Assembly (NCBI RefSeq): GCF_958450345.1
Contig: NC_088782.1
Coordinates: forward strand, 107,848,358 to 107,912,357
Direction: 5' to 3'
Length of the DNA stretch: 64,000 nucleotides
Origin: Calliphora vicina
Taxonomy: Eukaryota; Arthropoda; Insecta; Diptera; Calliphoridae
Shown: positions 36,031-47,417 of the stretch, one piece after another
Position numbering within the stretch: position 1 is the stretch's first letter
Layout of the letters: every line of letters begins with the position of its first letter
Program-made: the position numbers and the translations under genes
Notes under the pieces: model-generated
Database searches by the model: none
Told to the model about the DNA's origin: nothing
The model's input: the letters and a program-made list of their open reading frames with translations, nothing else

Positions 36031-37464
36031 TTCCTTCCTTAGGACTTTAATAACCGGTTAAATATCAGTAAAAGCTCAAGTTGGACTTATTTTTTATCAA
36101 TTTTCGTCAACTATTATCCTATGCCATGATCTCAGCCAGGAGAACATTGTTATGGTAGACGAAAGTCTGTCAGGTTTGGTCACCTATTTTTAAACTGTTT
36201 GTATATAGATCGGTTTTTTTTTGTTTATAACTTACTCTCGTTACTTCATCTCCTTCTCATCCATCAGGTATTATGGAGATGCAGTTTATTTTGACATATT
36301 CCGTTAGAATTATTTCACATCATTCAGTGGTAATATTACTAGGATAATAATTATCCTTTGTCTGGACATGTGTGTACTTATAAGCCACTCTACCATTGCT
36401 ATCAGTCTAGCTGCAGCAAGGCCTACTTCATATTTCACATGTATTTCGATCGGTATTATTGCTAAATTATTCTCAATAGCATTCGTTGTTATGTGGTTTT
36501 CATTCCCCGAATAGTTAAATTTTCTTTTCAAACTGAGAGAGTATCGTACTGGTACAGATACCAGTTTAAAAAGAGGCCGAATTGTTTGCTTACATAATTC
36601 TGCTGAGAGTGAATCTAGGTCGATATTTGAATTTAAATATTTGAGGAATTCCTCAAAAAAATATTTAAGACAAGTAGCTATTCCAGTTCCAGTAATGTAA
36701 AACCGCGAAATTTACAGATCAATCACCCTTATCGCTGTTGGAGTATCGTACTACGACGGTTTTGTACTAGATTAAAGATAAAATGTAACCTGTTTCTTAA
36801 TATAAATAGTTCATTTGTTAGTTAAAATTTTTTAAAAAAAAACACAAATGTCAATCTTTCGTGCACTAATGGTAGATTTTAATCCTTTTTCATAACTTAA
36901 GATTTTAAGGAAATGCAAAATTTTATTGAAATGATGTCCTATTGCAACTCATGGTATCTTCTTGGAAATATTAGCAAGCATATATTCGATCATGATTCGA
37001 TTTTTTTTCTTAAAATTCAAATACAATCAAAAACATTTTTAATTAAATCCACTGTAGCCAAAACTCTTTTTGAGTAGTTTGAGTATGATGATGATGGGTT
37101 TTATTCAGTTTTTGTTCATTTTTTTTTCATATATTTTGTTTCTGTATACGTTTTTGTTATTGTGTATGGTTAGTGTCATTGTACTGATAAATCGTTTTAG
37201 ATACCTGCATATAAGTGCTATTGTCTGTCTGACGCCATGTCTAACTCACCATTCTGCAAGCTCTCTAAAACTAAATTGTTTATGTATGAATGTATGTTAC
37301 ACACAGAAACACACACATTTACTATACATGTATGTAGATTAAAGTATGTAAAGGGTATTCTTTTAAAACCGCTAGAATATACGAAATGGTTAACTGTTAA
37401 ACAAACTGTCATATTACGCTCACTTTTTGATATTTATGAGCAGAATACTCTGGGAAATCATTAT
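36031..37464. other. Gene-free DNA
   Basis: No supported gene. Open frames at 36310-36531 and 37070-37470 are short and without motifs; the latter lie in T-rich sequence and read as hydrophobic by composition only. Confidence 0.5.
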
Positions 37465-38736
37465 GAATAGACTGAGGCTTGAAAAACGATACCAAATTAT
37501 CCAAATTTACTTTGAAAGTCAGTCATCGATTCTCGCAACTTATAAACTGACGACTGTTTTCGCAAAATCCTCTTAGCGTTAGGTTTATTTTTGGCTTAAA
37601 GGCTTTTCTTAATAAACAGAATTCCAACATATGTAGTGAGACCAATGGAGTGAGTTCAGAAAAATGCATCATTAAATGCGGCTTACATGCTATTGGTATC
37701 ATCATCGGACCTTATTTCTTGAAAAATTAAGCCGAAGCTAGCATTACGATCAATGGACATCGTTACCGCACCATGATCAATTATTTTTTGTTTGAAAATA
37801 TAGATGAAATTGATTCGGGCTTAATGTTGTTTTACAGGATAGCGCTAAGTGTCACTCGGCGACCGTAATTATCGATTTATTGAAACCAAATTTGGCGATA
37901 AATTAATTTCGAGAAATGGACCTATCAATTGTCCTTCAAAGCCATGTAATTCGACACCTTTCGATTATTTTCTGTGGGGCCACGTGACACAGTGCTTTGT
38001 TTTCATATAGGCAATGGATAAAAATAGAAGGAGTTATTGCAGACGAATAAAAATTAGCAGAATATTACCTTTTGGTAAGATTAAGAAAAAATATAATTCT
38101 TGAAAAAATCCGTGTAACACGGGTAAGGGTACCTCCCATATATCCTGAAAATATAATTTTGAATAAAATTCACAGTTATACTCCCAACATTTTAATTTGG
38201 CTATAATCATTTTAATAAAGTTATTGTTGTTTGTGAAAATTTTTATTACAATCGCAGCAGGGATTCGGGTGGCCACCATACATCCTTTTCCTTAAAAAAC
38301 CTATAAACCTAAATAAAATTATTAATTTTCAGAAATTATTGTTCTCTTATAATATTAGATGCAAAATTATGAAAATTTCATCGGAAGGATATTCATAATT
38401 CCAAGACATCAAGATGTCAATATCCTGTATCACATCTAATTTTTTTTAAAAAATTTGTAAAAATCGTTTCTTATTTTGGAACGAATTCGTTATAACCTTT
38501 TAATAAAGTTATTGTTGTTTGTGAAAATTTGTATTACAATCGCAGCAAAGATTCGGGTGGCTACCAACATCCTTTTCCTTAAAAATCCTATAAACCTGAA
38601 TAAAATTATTAATTTTCAGAAATTATTGTTCTCTTATAATATTAGATTAATTTAGTTATTAACATTTCAATTCTAGCAAGGATTTACATAACTGCCATAT
38701 ATCCTTTTTTTAGAAAATACTGAAATATTGTATATA

Positions 38737-39415
38737 CAGGTAAGCCTCCATTAACGCGGTACTTTATTTACGCGAATTTGATATTAAGCGAACTCAAATT
38801 AGAAACCATTTTTTCAAATACGCGACTTTTTTACGCGATTTTTATATAACGCGGCAACAAACAACAAGAAACGAAAAAAGCACAAGCGAATAACAGATTT
38901 CTTTTTTGAAAACTTCGTTATTTTTTATAAATTTTTTGTTATGTTTATGTATTGGAATATTTTGTTTTTTTAATTGACATTTTTTCCTTAATTTTCGATA
39001 AGAAATATTTTTTTTAGTTGAGTTTTTTTACTTTACTTTTGTTTTAAGTATGTTTTTAAAAGTACAAGTAAAATAAGTTTACTTAAAGTATATATCGTCG
39101 CCTTAAATGCAAACGGACGTAACTACATTTTTATTGTTTTTGCAGGATACGTTATAAAATCAATAATAATAGAGTATTCTTGGCACTCGATTTTGAAGCC
39201 CTTGGCCGAGTGAACTTGGGTCATTCCTGTGCGTAGAACCGGCTGTCGTGGGAATGTTTTTTTTGTGTAGTTACGTCCGCTTTTATTTAAGGTGACGATA
39301 TGTATGTACATATGTGTTTTCTATTTAACGCGATTTTTAGGTCCCAATTACTTTTTTGTTATGTGACTGATGTATTGTTTTACACGAAATAATTATGGGT
39401 GCATTAAAAAACAAA
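38737..39415 (+). mobile_element. Insertion with pogo/Tigger-like start, right end decayed
   Basis: Copy 1 of the host element is continuous here, so this is inserted sequence. It begins CAGGTAAGCCTCC after TATA, with attaacgcgg, tttacgcgaa and ataacgcgg motifs typical of pogo/Tigger-like ends. A matching right inverted repeat is not found; only atttaacgcgatttttaggt near 39329 recalls it. No coding sequence. A MITE is nested at 39095-39298. Confidence 0.5.
39095..39298. mobile_element. 204-bp MITE with TA target duplication
   Basis: The ends TCGTCGCCTTAAAT and ATTTAAGGTGACGA, with aacggacgtaactaca and tgtagttacgtccgc inside, form ~33-bp imperfect inverted repeats flanked by TA (39093-39094 and 39299-39300). 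This fits a Tc1/mariner-type MITE. Confidence 0.7.
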
Positions 39416-40469
39416 TTTTTTTAAAGTTCTAGTCACAACGGACAAATAATGATTTCACATTATAATAAATAAGAGATAGGCATTAGATAAAATTAAAGAA
39501 AAAATAAAACTGATGAACATGTTTTTTTTCAAAATTAAATCAAACTTTAGAATTTTTTTTTGATTTCAGCAAAAAAACATAAAACATCAAGAACCAATTA
39601 AAGACCTATTAATACACTTTATTCCATTTAATTACTTTTGTTAAATAACACAATATTTCTCAGTTATTTAAAAGAAAAAACGGTATAATTTTATAAAAAA
39701 CCAAAAATCTGGAGCTATTTCCCCAAACCATCAAATTGAAAATTTACGAAATGGTAATGTATACATTTAAACAAAAACTAAATTTTAATAGTTTTCATAC
39801 GAAATGACAACTAATGATTACATATTCTTATAGATAATACTCAGGGCTATTTTATAGTATAACATAATCAAAATATATTAAAATATATTTTACTAATATT
39901 CCATCAAAGTTTTAAAATTTCAGGCTTACAATAAAAAAAAATGTTAATTATTAAAAATTGCGCAGATTAAACTGTTAAAGCTTTTTTGAGAAAAACAGAA
40001 ATTTTCCATAATTTCATATTCATACTCTTTCATTCGCAGCCAATCGCGAGTTTATATCTTTTAAAACGAACTTTTAACAATGATTTTAGTTAACCATAAA
40101 AAAAATATATTTTTCTCCATAAAATTTATATTGAAAATGTACTAACTTTAGCGACCTCTAGTGACGACAAAAAGAGATATTTATAAAAAAGTAGTTTTTA
40201 CACGAATGAGTTATTTAAGTAGTTGTCTATTGAAAAATGTAAATTTCATTAACATCAAAGATATGATCTTGTTTTTGATTTTTGTCCATTGAACAAAGCA
40301 CTGCGCGTGAAGTCACTTGTTATGCAGATAAACGAGTAATAATTGACGCCTTGGATGCCAACATTATTCGTGTTATTCGTGCCATACCACCAGCAATACT
40401 TGAAAAATTGCCCCAAAATTGGACAACCACAATGCGTGTCGCACAGTGGCGCCTGTAGAACAACAAAAA

Positions 40470-42013
40470 TTTAATGTGCCTCTAAAAAAATTTGAATAAA
40501 CCTATTTTACTGGAATCTGTCCAATGATTTCAAATGTGCTACTCTTATTACAACCAGATTTTTGGTTCAGAAGACTGATTTTCAAAGTTGACTGATTTTC
40601 AGTGTTCAAAAAAAGGGAGAATTTTTAGGTAATTTGGCCCGCTTTCAGATACAGTATATCAAAAACTAGACAACGGATCGTCATCATTATACCCTACACC
40701 ACCATAGTGGGGAGGGTATTATGCGTTTGTGCAGATGTGTGTAACGCCCAAAAATATTGGTCTAACACCCACCTTAAAGTATACCGATCGACTTAGAATC
40801 ACTTTCTGAGTCGATTAAACAATTTCCGTCCGTCCGTCCGTCTGGTTGGCTGGCTGTCCATGTAAACCTTGTGCGCAGAGTACAGGTCGCACTTTTGAAG
40901 ATATTTCGATAAAATTTGGTACATATAATTTTTTCGGCCCAAGGACGAAGCCTATTGAAACTGGCTGAAATCGATCCATTATTTCACCTAGCCCCCATAC
41001 AAATGTCCTCTCGAAATTGGACTTTATCGGTCATAAATGTTTAATTTATATATGTATCTACACAAATTTCGCTCCAAATAAGTTTTATATATACAAAAAT
41101 CATGTCATCAAATTTTGTTACGATCGGTCCATAATTAGTCATAGCTCCCATATAGTTCCGCTTCCGAAAATCACTTTAACGTGCTTAAATCACTTAAAAA
41201 TGTTGGTATATACACAAAATTCAACATAAATAACTTTCATATAGACATAAATCACACGACCTAATTTTATGGTGATCGGTCCATAATTCAGAAAATCACT
41301 CACGAATATAAATTATTGATATTTTAAATGAAAAATATTTTTACTCATTTACTTGGTGTAGGGTATTATATGGTCGGGCTTGACCGACCATACTTTCTTA
41401 CTTGTTTTTTATTCTATTTGTATTTGTCCAGGTAAGTCGATATTTACCAACTATCTATTTTTTCAATATTTCTCAAATTTGATGGAAAATAAAAAAAACT
41501 ATAAATTTCTATATTTGCCATATTTTTGCTATAAGTTCTTTGACTATTCCTTTACCTAATGCAAAAATTTTCAGCTGCCCGTCCTTGTCCTATTTTTTGC
41601 TAGAGGTAAAATTTTGAAAAAGGAAATGGTTCCAAAAACGATTTTTCATGGATTTTTGGGCAATTTTTGACATATAAACGAGAAAACCCATTAGATATAC
41701 ATTCTTTTAGGCATTGTGAGCAATAATATGTTACAAAAAATTTAAAAAAATAAATTTAATCTTTTCTGAAAAATTTTACAAAAAAATTAAAAAAAAATTC
41801 GAATCTTTTCTGGGATAATTTTAAATCATAAAAGCCTTTAGAAAGAAACAATAAAAATTTTAAATTTTAAAAAATATTTTATTTGACATTGAATGGATTT
41901 TTCCACAAATTTCAAATTTGCCAACCCTTAAGTAGGCACCTAAAAGGAAGTCGTAGAATCCTTCCTAAACACTCATTTCATTGGTTGATCATCTACTATC
42001 TATTATGTGCCTT
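40470..42013. repeat. Dispersed repeat (as at 19490-20060), interrupted by Helentron A
   Basis: The block gctttcagatacagtatatc at about 40650 and tttgtccaggtaagtcgata, tagaggtaaaattttgaaaa after 41405 follow the order seen at 19490-20060. Family A copy 3 lies between them. Confidence 0.6.
40688..41405 (-). mobile_element. Helentron family A copy 3
   Basis: Full-length on the reverse strand: ataccctacaccaccatagt at one end and ggtcgggcttgaccgaccat then acttgt at the other. It has a cgtccgtccgtctgg microsatellite. It interrupts a dispersed repeat in a T-rich site (catt / tttt), in line with the T-T insertion preference of Helitron-type elements. Confidence 0.85.
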
Positions 42014-42017
42014 TTAA

Positions 42018-42376
42018 CCCTTTGACGACGAATGGGACACATAATTCCCATTTGCTTTTTCCGTCATTACAGCCACAATTTTATTGGATTTTGGATAAAA
42101 AACAAATGTGTTCTTTGGTGTTAATGTTAATACTAAGGTTATGTTGTTTAAGTTTGGCTTAAGGGATTCTCAGTCAGAAATTCTTATATTTTTTTGGACA
42201 ATTTTATTTTTCTTATATCTCGAGTTCTAATTGATACTGTTGGATAAACTTTTAGTATTAGATGTAACAATGACTTACGTAAATTTATTGACCAACGCAT
42301 TTTGAATCGGTTCTATACTGTTCCCGGGGGGACTGAAAATATGATGGAGCATATGTGTCCCATTCGTCGTCAAAGG
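42018..42376. mobile_element. piggyBac end or MITE, TTAA-flanked
   Basis: CCCTTTGACGACGAATGGG follows TTAA (42014-42017). Its reverse complement CCATTCGTCGTCAAAGG ends at 42376. CCC...GGG-type ends and a TTAA target are piggyBac hallmarks. The right flank is TAAA, a decayed target or a sign that this right block is a subterminal repeat of a longer element running into the transposase relic next door. Confidence 0.7.
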
Positions 42377-42504
42377 TAAAAATAAAGGAGCTTTTTCTTT
42401 AAAAATTTTTTTATTTTATTTAATATTTTATAATTGATAAACAATGAAATAACAAACAATTCAGTAAAAAACATTAAAGAAATACAAAATATTAATTTAA
42501 AATT

Positions 42505-42740
42505 ATGAGATCCTGTATATGGTTCATAAAATCTAAATCTATGAGATCCTGTGTATGGTTCATAAAATCTAAATCAAAATCGAACTTATTTGTGATAAAA
42601 TTCAAAACAATTTCTGTTCCAGTAAAGCACTTTTGTTTTTTACATGCGAAACAAATTGTATTTGTTCGACTATCAATTCAGTTTTTTGTCCTGACTCCTC
42701 CATTCTATCTTGTTTGATAATGTCCAGCTACAGCCATCAA
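42505..42740 (-). pseudogene. piggyBac transposase C-terminal fragment
   Basis: The reverse frame reads TNTICFACKKQKCFTGTEIV, LNFITNKFDFDLDFMNH and a stop at about 42505. The C-x2-C-x4-C spacing is the tail of the cysteine-rich domain that ends piggyBac transposases. The upstream part has an in-frame stop and the rest is missing. A 36-bp direct duplication (42505-42540 and 42541-42576) repeats LDFMNH(T/I)QDLI at the C-terminus. It lies 128 bp from the TTAA-flanked end and is probably the same element. Confidence 0.6.
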
Positions 42741-42949
42741 AAAACAGACAATCATAAAATCTGATCTTCGATTGATCATAAGTTCATTAGAAAAAAAATA
42801 AGTTAGCTCGGTCTACCTCCGTACTAGTACTACTACTAAATGAAAGTTTGGAATATTTTCTTTCATTTTATTGAAAAAAAAATTCTGCGACTTTTAGCGA
42901 TCGCTGCACAATCTTATAAATTTTGTGATAAAAGTCACGTATTTATAAT

Positions 42950-43622
42950 ATAATGCGTTTGTGCAGATGTTTATAACGCCCAAAAATATTAGTCCAACAC
43001 CCACCTTAAAGTATACCGATCGACTTAGAATCGCTTTCTGAGTCGATTAAACGATGTCCGTCCGTCCGTCTGGTCGGCTGGCTGGCTGTCCATGTAAACC
43101 TTGTGCGCAGAGTACAGGTCGCAATTTTGAAGATTTTTCGATGAAATTTGGTACATATTATTTTTTGGGCTCAAGCCTGTTGAAACTGGCTGAAATCGGT
43201 CCATTATTTCACCTAGCCCCCATACAAATGTCCTCCCGAAATTGGACTTTATCGGTCATAAATGTTTAATTTATATATGTATCTCCACAAATTCCGCTCC
43301 AAATAAGTTTTATATAGACAAAATTCATGTCACCAAATTTTGTTACGATCGGTCCATAATTAGTCATAGCTCCCATATAGACCCGCTTCCGAAAATCACT
43401 TTAACGTGCATAAATCGCTTAAAAATGTTGGTATACACACAAAATTCAACATAGTTAACTATAATATAGGCTTATATCACACTACGTAATTTCATGGTGA
43501 TCGGTCCATTATTGGTCATAGCCCCCATATAAGTCCCACTTCCGAAAATCACTCAAAAATATAAATTATTGAAATTTTAAAAGAAAAATGTTTTTGCTCT
43601 TTTACTTAGTGTAGGGTATTAT
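42950..43622 (-). mobile_element. Helentron family A copy 4, both tips lost
   Basis: From taatgcgtttgtgcagatgt to cttagtgtagggtattatg on the reverse strand; the outermost hairpin at each end is missing. Internal blocks (cctagcccccatacaaatgt and tagtcatagctcccatatag) are intact. Confidence 0.8.
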
Positions 43623-43639
43623 GAAATGGTCCATGTATT

Positions 43640-43947
43640 TAATGTCATCACGTGAGAACGGCTGGAGCGATTTGGCAGATTTTTTTTTATTCGATTCGAA
43701 ATTTTCAGGAGATGCTTTGTAAAGAGAAAAAATTCAAAAATTCCGGTTAAAACTCGCAAATTCTTTTTTTTGTGAGTCCAGTCAACTGTAATAAGCTTTT
43801 TTATTTTTTAAAGTATGCAGTACAAATTTAGATATTTTATTTGCAAATAAATAAGGACAGATTGGTGTGAGTGGGTTGGAGAAACTTGAAGAACTAACAT
43901 TAGTAAATGCTACCGTTCGAAGCCGGGGCGGGGCGATCAACTAGTTT
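43640..43947 (+). mobile_element. Third type of Helentron-associated element
   Basis: Begins near ttaatgtcatcacgtgagaa cggctggagcgatttggc and ends with accgttcgaagccggggcgg ggcgatcaactagt. A cggctgga-c/g-cgattt front with a GC-rich gccggggcgg...ctagt tail is a pattern I associate with insect Helentron/HINE elements. It is a recollection, not a database match. No coding sequence. Confidence 0.5.
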
Positions 43948-43989
43948 AAAATAAATTGCAATGCATATTTACAATAAAAGGTTTTGCAT

Positions 43990-44614
43990 ACTTTTAGGCA
44001 TTTACTTAAATTTGTACTTTAGGTATGAATGGTATCCGATAGGACTGATCGATTTCAACCATTTTTGACTGATTCTTTTTGTATATATAGTACCATGATA
44101 TACCAAGCATTATTTCGAATTTTATATATTTTAATGCGAAAAACCCGATTTTTGAAAGTTGGGTTATACGGGGGATAGAAGCAATTATGCTTTATGAAAC
44201 TTAACAGATAGATTTTGGTTTATATAAAACTTGTTTGTTTCGAATTTCATCACGATACTATTATTTGTATGTGAGTTTTGAACGATAAAACTATTTTAAG
44301 AAATGGATCTATATGTGGACTAGGTTCAAATATGGACCGATTTCCTTCATAATTTGTAGTATGATATCTGGGCACTTGGAACTAACATATGCAATATTTA
44401 AATAAGATCGCTGCATTACTTAAGAACTTATGACTGATAAACGTTATTTTGGAAGGACTCTTGTATGGGAAGTACCCCTAGGGACTATCCGATATGAACC
44501 ATTATTAATCTTTAGCTTTTTTATATGAAACTAGTCAAGTGTACCAAATTTTATTATCATAGGATAACTCCTTCTGCTTTTTGAAAACAAAAAATATTAA
44601 ACCAAAACACTGTG
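43990..44614 (-). mobile_element. Fragment with a Transib-like end, diverged from family 1
   Basis: On the reverse strand the end at 44614 reads CACAGTG, a 23-bp spacer, TCAAAAAGC and then AGAAGGAGTTAT. The last block also follows the nonamer in family 1 (GAAGGAGTTAT) at nearly the same distance (33 against 32 bases after the heptamer). A gggtacttcccata block further in parallels gggtacctcccata of family 1. It is followed outward by CGTCG and mariner sequence. The other end is not found, so the limit near 43990 is only where similarity fades. Confidence 0.55.
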
Positions 44615-44880
44615 CGTCGCGTTATGTGATTTGACATTCCTCGATTATTTCCTGTGGAGTCACATGAAGTCTCTCTTTTATACAGATAAACCAGCCACAA
44701 TTGATTCCTTGGAAGCCAACATTGTTCGAAACATACGTCCAGCACTGCTCGAAAAAGTGGCCCAAATTTGGACTCCAGAATGCGCTTCGTTATGCCCGAA
44801 ATCATTTTCAAATGTTAATGTCAGGTATTGGTCTTTCTAGTAAAAAAAATGTGTTTGTTTAATATTAACTTATTTGTATT
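44615..44880 (+). pseudogene. Mariner-type (DUF4817-like) transposase C-terminal relic
   Basis: The frame gives CDLTFLDYFLWSHMKSLFY, TDKPATIDSLEANIVR and LLEKVAQIWT, the C-terminal LDYFLWGxxKSxxYxDKPxTIDxLExNI motif of this family. A 69-codon open stretch remains but only the tail of the protein is present. The upstream part is cut off by the Transib-like end at 44614. An acaccctttat sequence near 44920 may be the old element end. Confidence 0.75.
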
Positions 44881-45983
44881 ATTTTTTAACAACTTAAGGT
44901 TCTATCAAGCTTAAAAAACACCCTTTATATGTGTTTGAGTATGTATGTATGTATATATTAAAATGATTTAAATGAATGTGCATTTATTTGTTTGTTTGTC
45001 TGTCTGTCTGTCAGTTTGTAGTATCTGCCTCTTCTATTTATCACTTTTGTGTATTTGATGACTACTTTTCGTAACGTTCACAGAGATGATGGCATTGCTG
45101 GGTACTACCACCCGTAGCGCAGGGAGCAAGAGGTGCTAGTGATAAATGCTTGAATTTTGCAGGGTTTCATAGTGTTTTGTGTTTGCATAAGATTAGCCCA
45201 TAAGTGTCTGCCATTGAGTGTAAATGACATGTTGTGATTTACCGTTGTAAAATTGGTATTTGTTCTGCACTTACCGCTCACACACACACTTATATATGTT
45301 TGTTCTCATATTTAAATTGCATTACGTATACAAGGTATTAAAGTAAATGCAATTGTTTGAAGGATTTCATTTATTTGTGTATACACATGTAAATGATTAA
45401 ATTAAAGTTTAATTTTTTCGCAAAAGAAAACAATGCAATGGATTATGTTGCGTACTTGTAATGCTAGGGTTTGTTAAACTTTTATTTAAAGAAAATATTG
45501 GGTCACAGTATATTTTAATTGTTAAAACTGCACTTGATGCGATAGAGCTTTTGTTTTAAAATATGGGACTGTATTAGCATTTTAAAAATCCACTTTGTAG
45601 TTTGAGCAGTAATTCTGTATATATTTTACATAAAGCCTTATAACATGAGTAGATGTAATATGTAGATTGTATTGATTCAGTGATAGTGTTCAATCAGTAA
45701 AAATAATGATATTCTTTGTATTCTTGAAAACTTCACAACAGCCGGCTTGACCAAGTGAAATTAGTAGAGATTTCTAGTGAAAAGCTCTTAACTGAAAGAA
45801 CTACACTGTTCCTGTCAACAGGCATCTGTCAGTTGACTCCTGTATAAATTTTAACAAGCTGCGTCATTTAGTTTGTGTTTGACAGTCATTGATTTGAGTA
45901 GAAATTGAAAAAAAAAAACTGAATTTCGTGTGCTCATTAAGCAGTCATTACTTACTCAAATTTCCATCATCAATTTCCATGGT
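44881..45983. other. Gene-free DNA
   Basis: No gene, repeat family or structured end that I recognise. It includes a tgtctgtctgtctgtc run near 44997 and a reverse 60-codon frame at 45105-45287 without motifs. Confidence 0.5.
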
Positions 45984-46302
45984 AACAAGTAAGAGAACTA
46001 CATTCGGCTGTGCCGAATCTTATATACCCTTCACCAAAATAATCTTAAATTATTTTTTGAAAATTTAAAAAAAAATTTTTACTCAATTTTTTTTTAATTT
46101 TATTAGTAAAAAAAATTTATTTAATTTTTAAATTTTTTTTTTTTAATTTTATAAGTAAAAAAAAATGTATGACAAAATTTTTTTGGAAAAAAAAATTCGG
46201 GTTAAAAATATTTTTTCTGATTTTGACCCATTGTAGGTCCAAATTACTATAGCTTTATATACATCGTTGCAATGGACGTTGAAATATCTATCATTAGATA
46301 TA
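45984..46302 (+). mobile_element. Helentron family B, 5' half
   Basis: Starts aacaagtaagagaactacat with ttcggctgtgccgaa and tatacccttcacc, then the AT-rich core and ttttgacccattgtaggtcc. It stops at attagataTA where the Tc1 relic begins. Family B continues past this point at 4870-4885, so it was cut by the Tc1 insertion. Confidence 0.75.
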
Positions 46303-47090
46303 CAGTCAGAGTCAAAATTTAGTATACATCACGCATTTTCATCTATGAAGCTAAATATTTTAATTACAGAAAGAAATATATAAGTTTGATTGAACTTATA
46401 ATTTAATTTAGAGTTTAATCTTTTATTATTTTAAAAAAACTTTGAAAATTAAAATCGATTTCGTGGAAAATTTATGAGAAAAAGAGAAAAGTACCTAAAA
46501 AACAACAGTCAAAATTGTATATATATAGTTGATGGGTAGCGCTCTATTTTATATCACCAAAAAGCCGAAAATAAAAACTTTTTACTTTGTCGGTCCCCAT
46601 TTAGCTTAATTACGGCCTTTTCAGAGAGTTTCCAAGATATTCATTTATATCCTTAGTAATTTCCCCCTCTCTTCCTTTAAAGAGGGTTCGGACTTTGTCC
46701 ATAGATAAAATGATTCGTTTTCCAATATTCCGGTCTAAAATTTCCGACAGGTGCTCTGTTGGGTTAAGGTCTGGAGATTGCGGAGGTGAATATAACTGCA
46801 TAGGCACGTTATACAATAGTCACTCCTTAACAATTATTGCGTTGTGCTTTGGGCCATTGTCGTTCTGAATGGCCCATGAAATTATCTCACAAAAAAATAA
46901 CTATTTTGATGACCTAGAAAAATCTTATTTTTTGCAAGGGATTCAAAAATTGGAAAATCGTTGGCTTTAGTGGTGATAGCAGCAATATTAATGCCACATC
47001 TATGTAATTGGATGTCATTTATTAAACTTGTTTCCCTAAATTACCATCGACGGATATAGCATTCCACAACTTGTGCAAACAATAAAATAG
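46303..47090 (-). pseudogene. Tc1-like transposon relic
   Basis: The left end CAGTCAGAGTCAAAATTTAG follows TA. On the reverse strand at 46603-46880 the frame reads AIQNDNGPKHNAIIVKE, stop, LLYNVPMQLYSPPQSPDLNP and TEHLSEILDRNI. The QNDNGPKH and SPDLNPTEH motifs hold the second and third acidic residues of Tc1-type transposases. Upstream sequence (46900-47090) is degraded. The other inverted end is not found and was probably lost. Confidence 0.75.
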
Positions 47091-47417
47091 ATTTTTTGGG
47101 CAACTTTCCGCGCGCTTCGTTCATTTTCTGTGAAGAGATCCATTTCTGGATGAATAGATACGTCACACAAAAAATTTTCGAATTTTGTACGATACTAATC
47201 CATATGTGATCCAAGAGTGTTTAATGTATCTCGAAAAAGTCACTGTTTTGGTATGGATTTTGGGCTGGATTCGTCATCGGTCCATTTTTCTTAGGAAATG
47301 AATTTGGTCAGTCAATCACCGTCGACGGCAATTGCTATAGGTCGATGATTACCAACTTCTTTCTGCCTAAATTAGACGATATGGACACCAACGACATGTG
47401 ATTTCAACAGAACGGCG

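Larger units (their letters stand above)
37988..40305 (+). mobile_element. Transib-like non-autonomous element, family 1 copy 2
   Basis: Homologous throughout to 13658-15506. Flanked by CGTGA (37983-37987 and 40306-40310). The left end has CACAGTG, a 23-bp spacer and ATAAAAATA; the right end has CGCAGTG (one heptamer change), a 13-bp spacer and ACAAAAATC. It is longer than copy 1 because of a pogo-like insertion at about 38737-39415, and it lacks a ~190-bp stretch present in copy 1 near 13990-14180. No transposase frame. Confidence 0.8.
37465..40468 (+). pseudogene. Mariner-type (DUF4817-like) transposase pseudogene, split by a Transib-like element
   Basis: Forward frames give RYQIIQIYFESQSSILATYK (N-terminal HTH), CGLHAIGIIIGPYFLKN, ASITINGHRYRTMINYFLFE, then a frameshifted stretch that keeps traces of DYFLWGHV at 37955-37987. 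The chain resumes after the insertion as KS, VYADKR, ALDANIIRVIRAI and PQNWTTTMRVA at 40311-40455. Removing 37988-40305 plus one CGTGA copy joins WGHV to KSLV in frame. Stops and frame changes elsewhere show the gene is dead. The expected gap is right for the C-terminal FLWGxxKSxVYADKP motif of this family. Confidence 0.85.

Noticed and set aside
37070..37470. Hydrophobic open frames resembling a small membrane protein
   Set aside because: T-rich DNA gives Phe/Leu/Ile-rich translations by composition. No start context, domain or splice structure supports a gene.
40451..40480. CACAGTGGCGCC at the end of the mariner relic, like another Transib end
   Set aside because: It reads as the C-terminal mariner codons (MRVAQWR), no partner end or 5-bp duplication was found, and the A-rich block is not at 12 or 23 bp.
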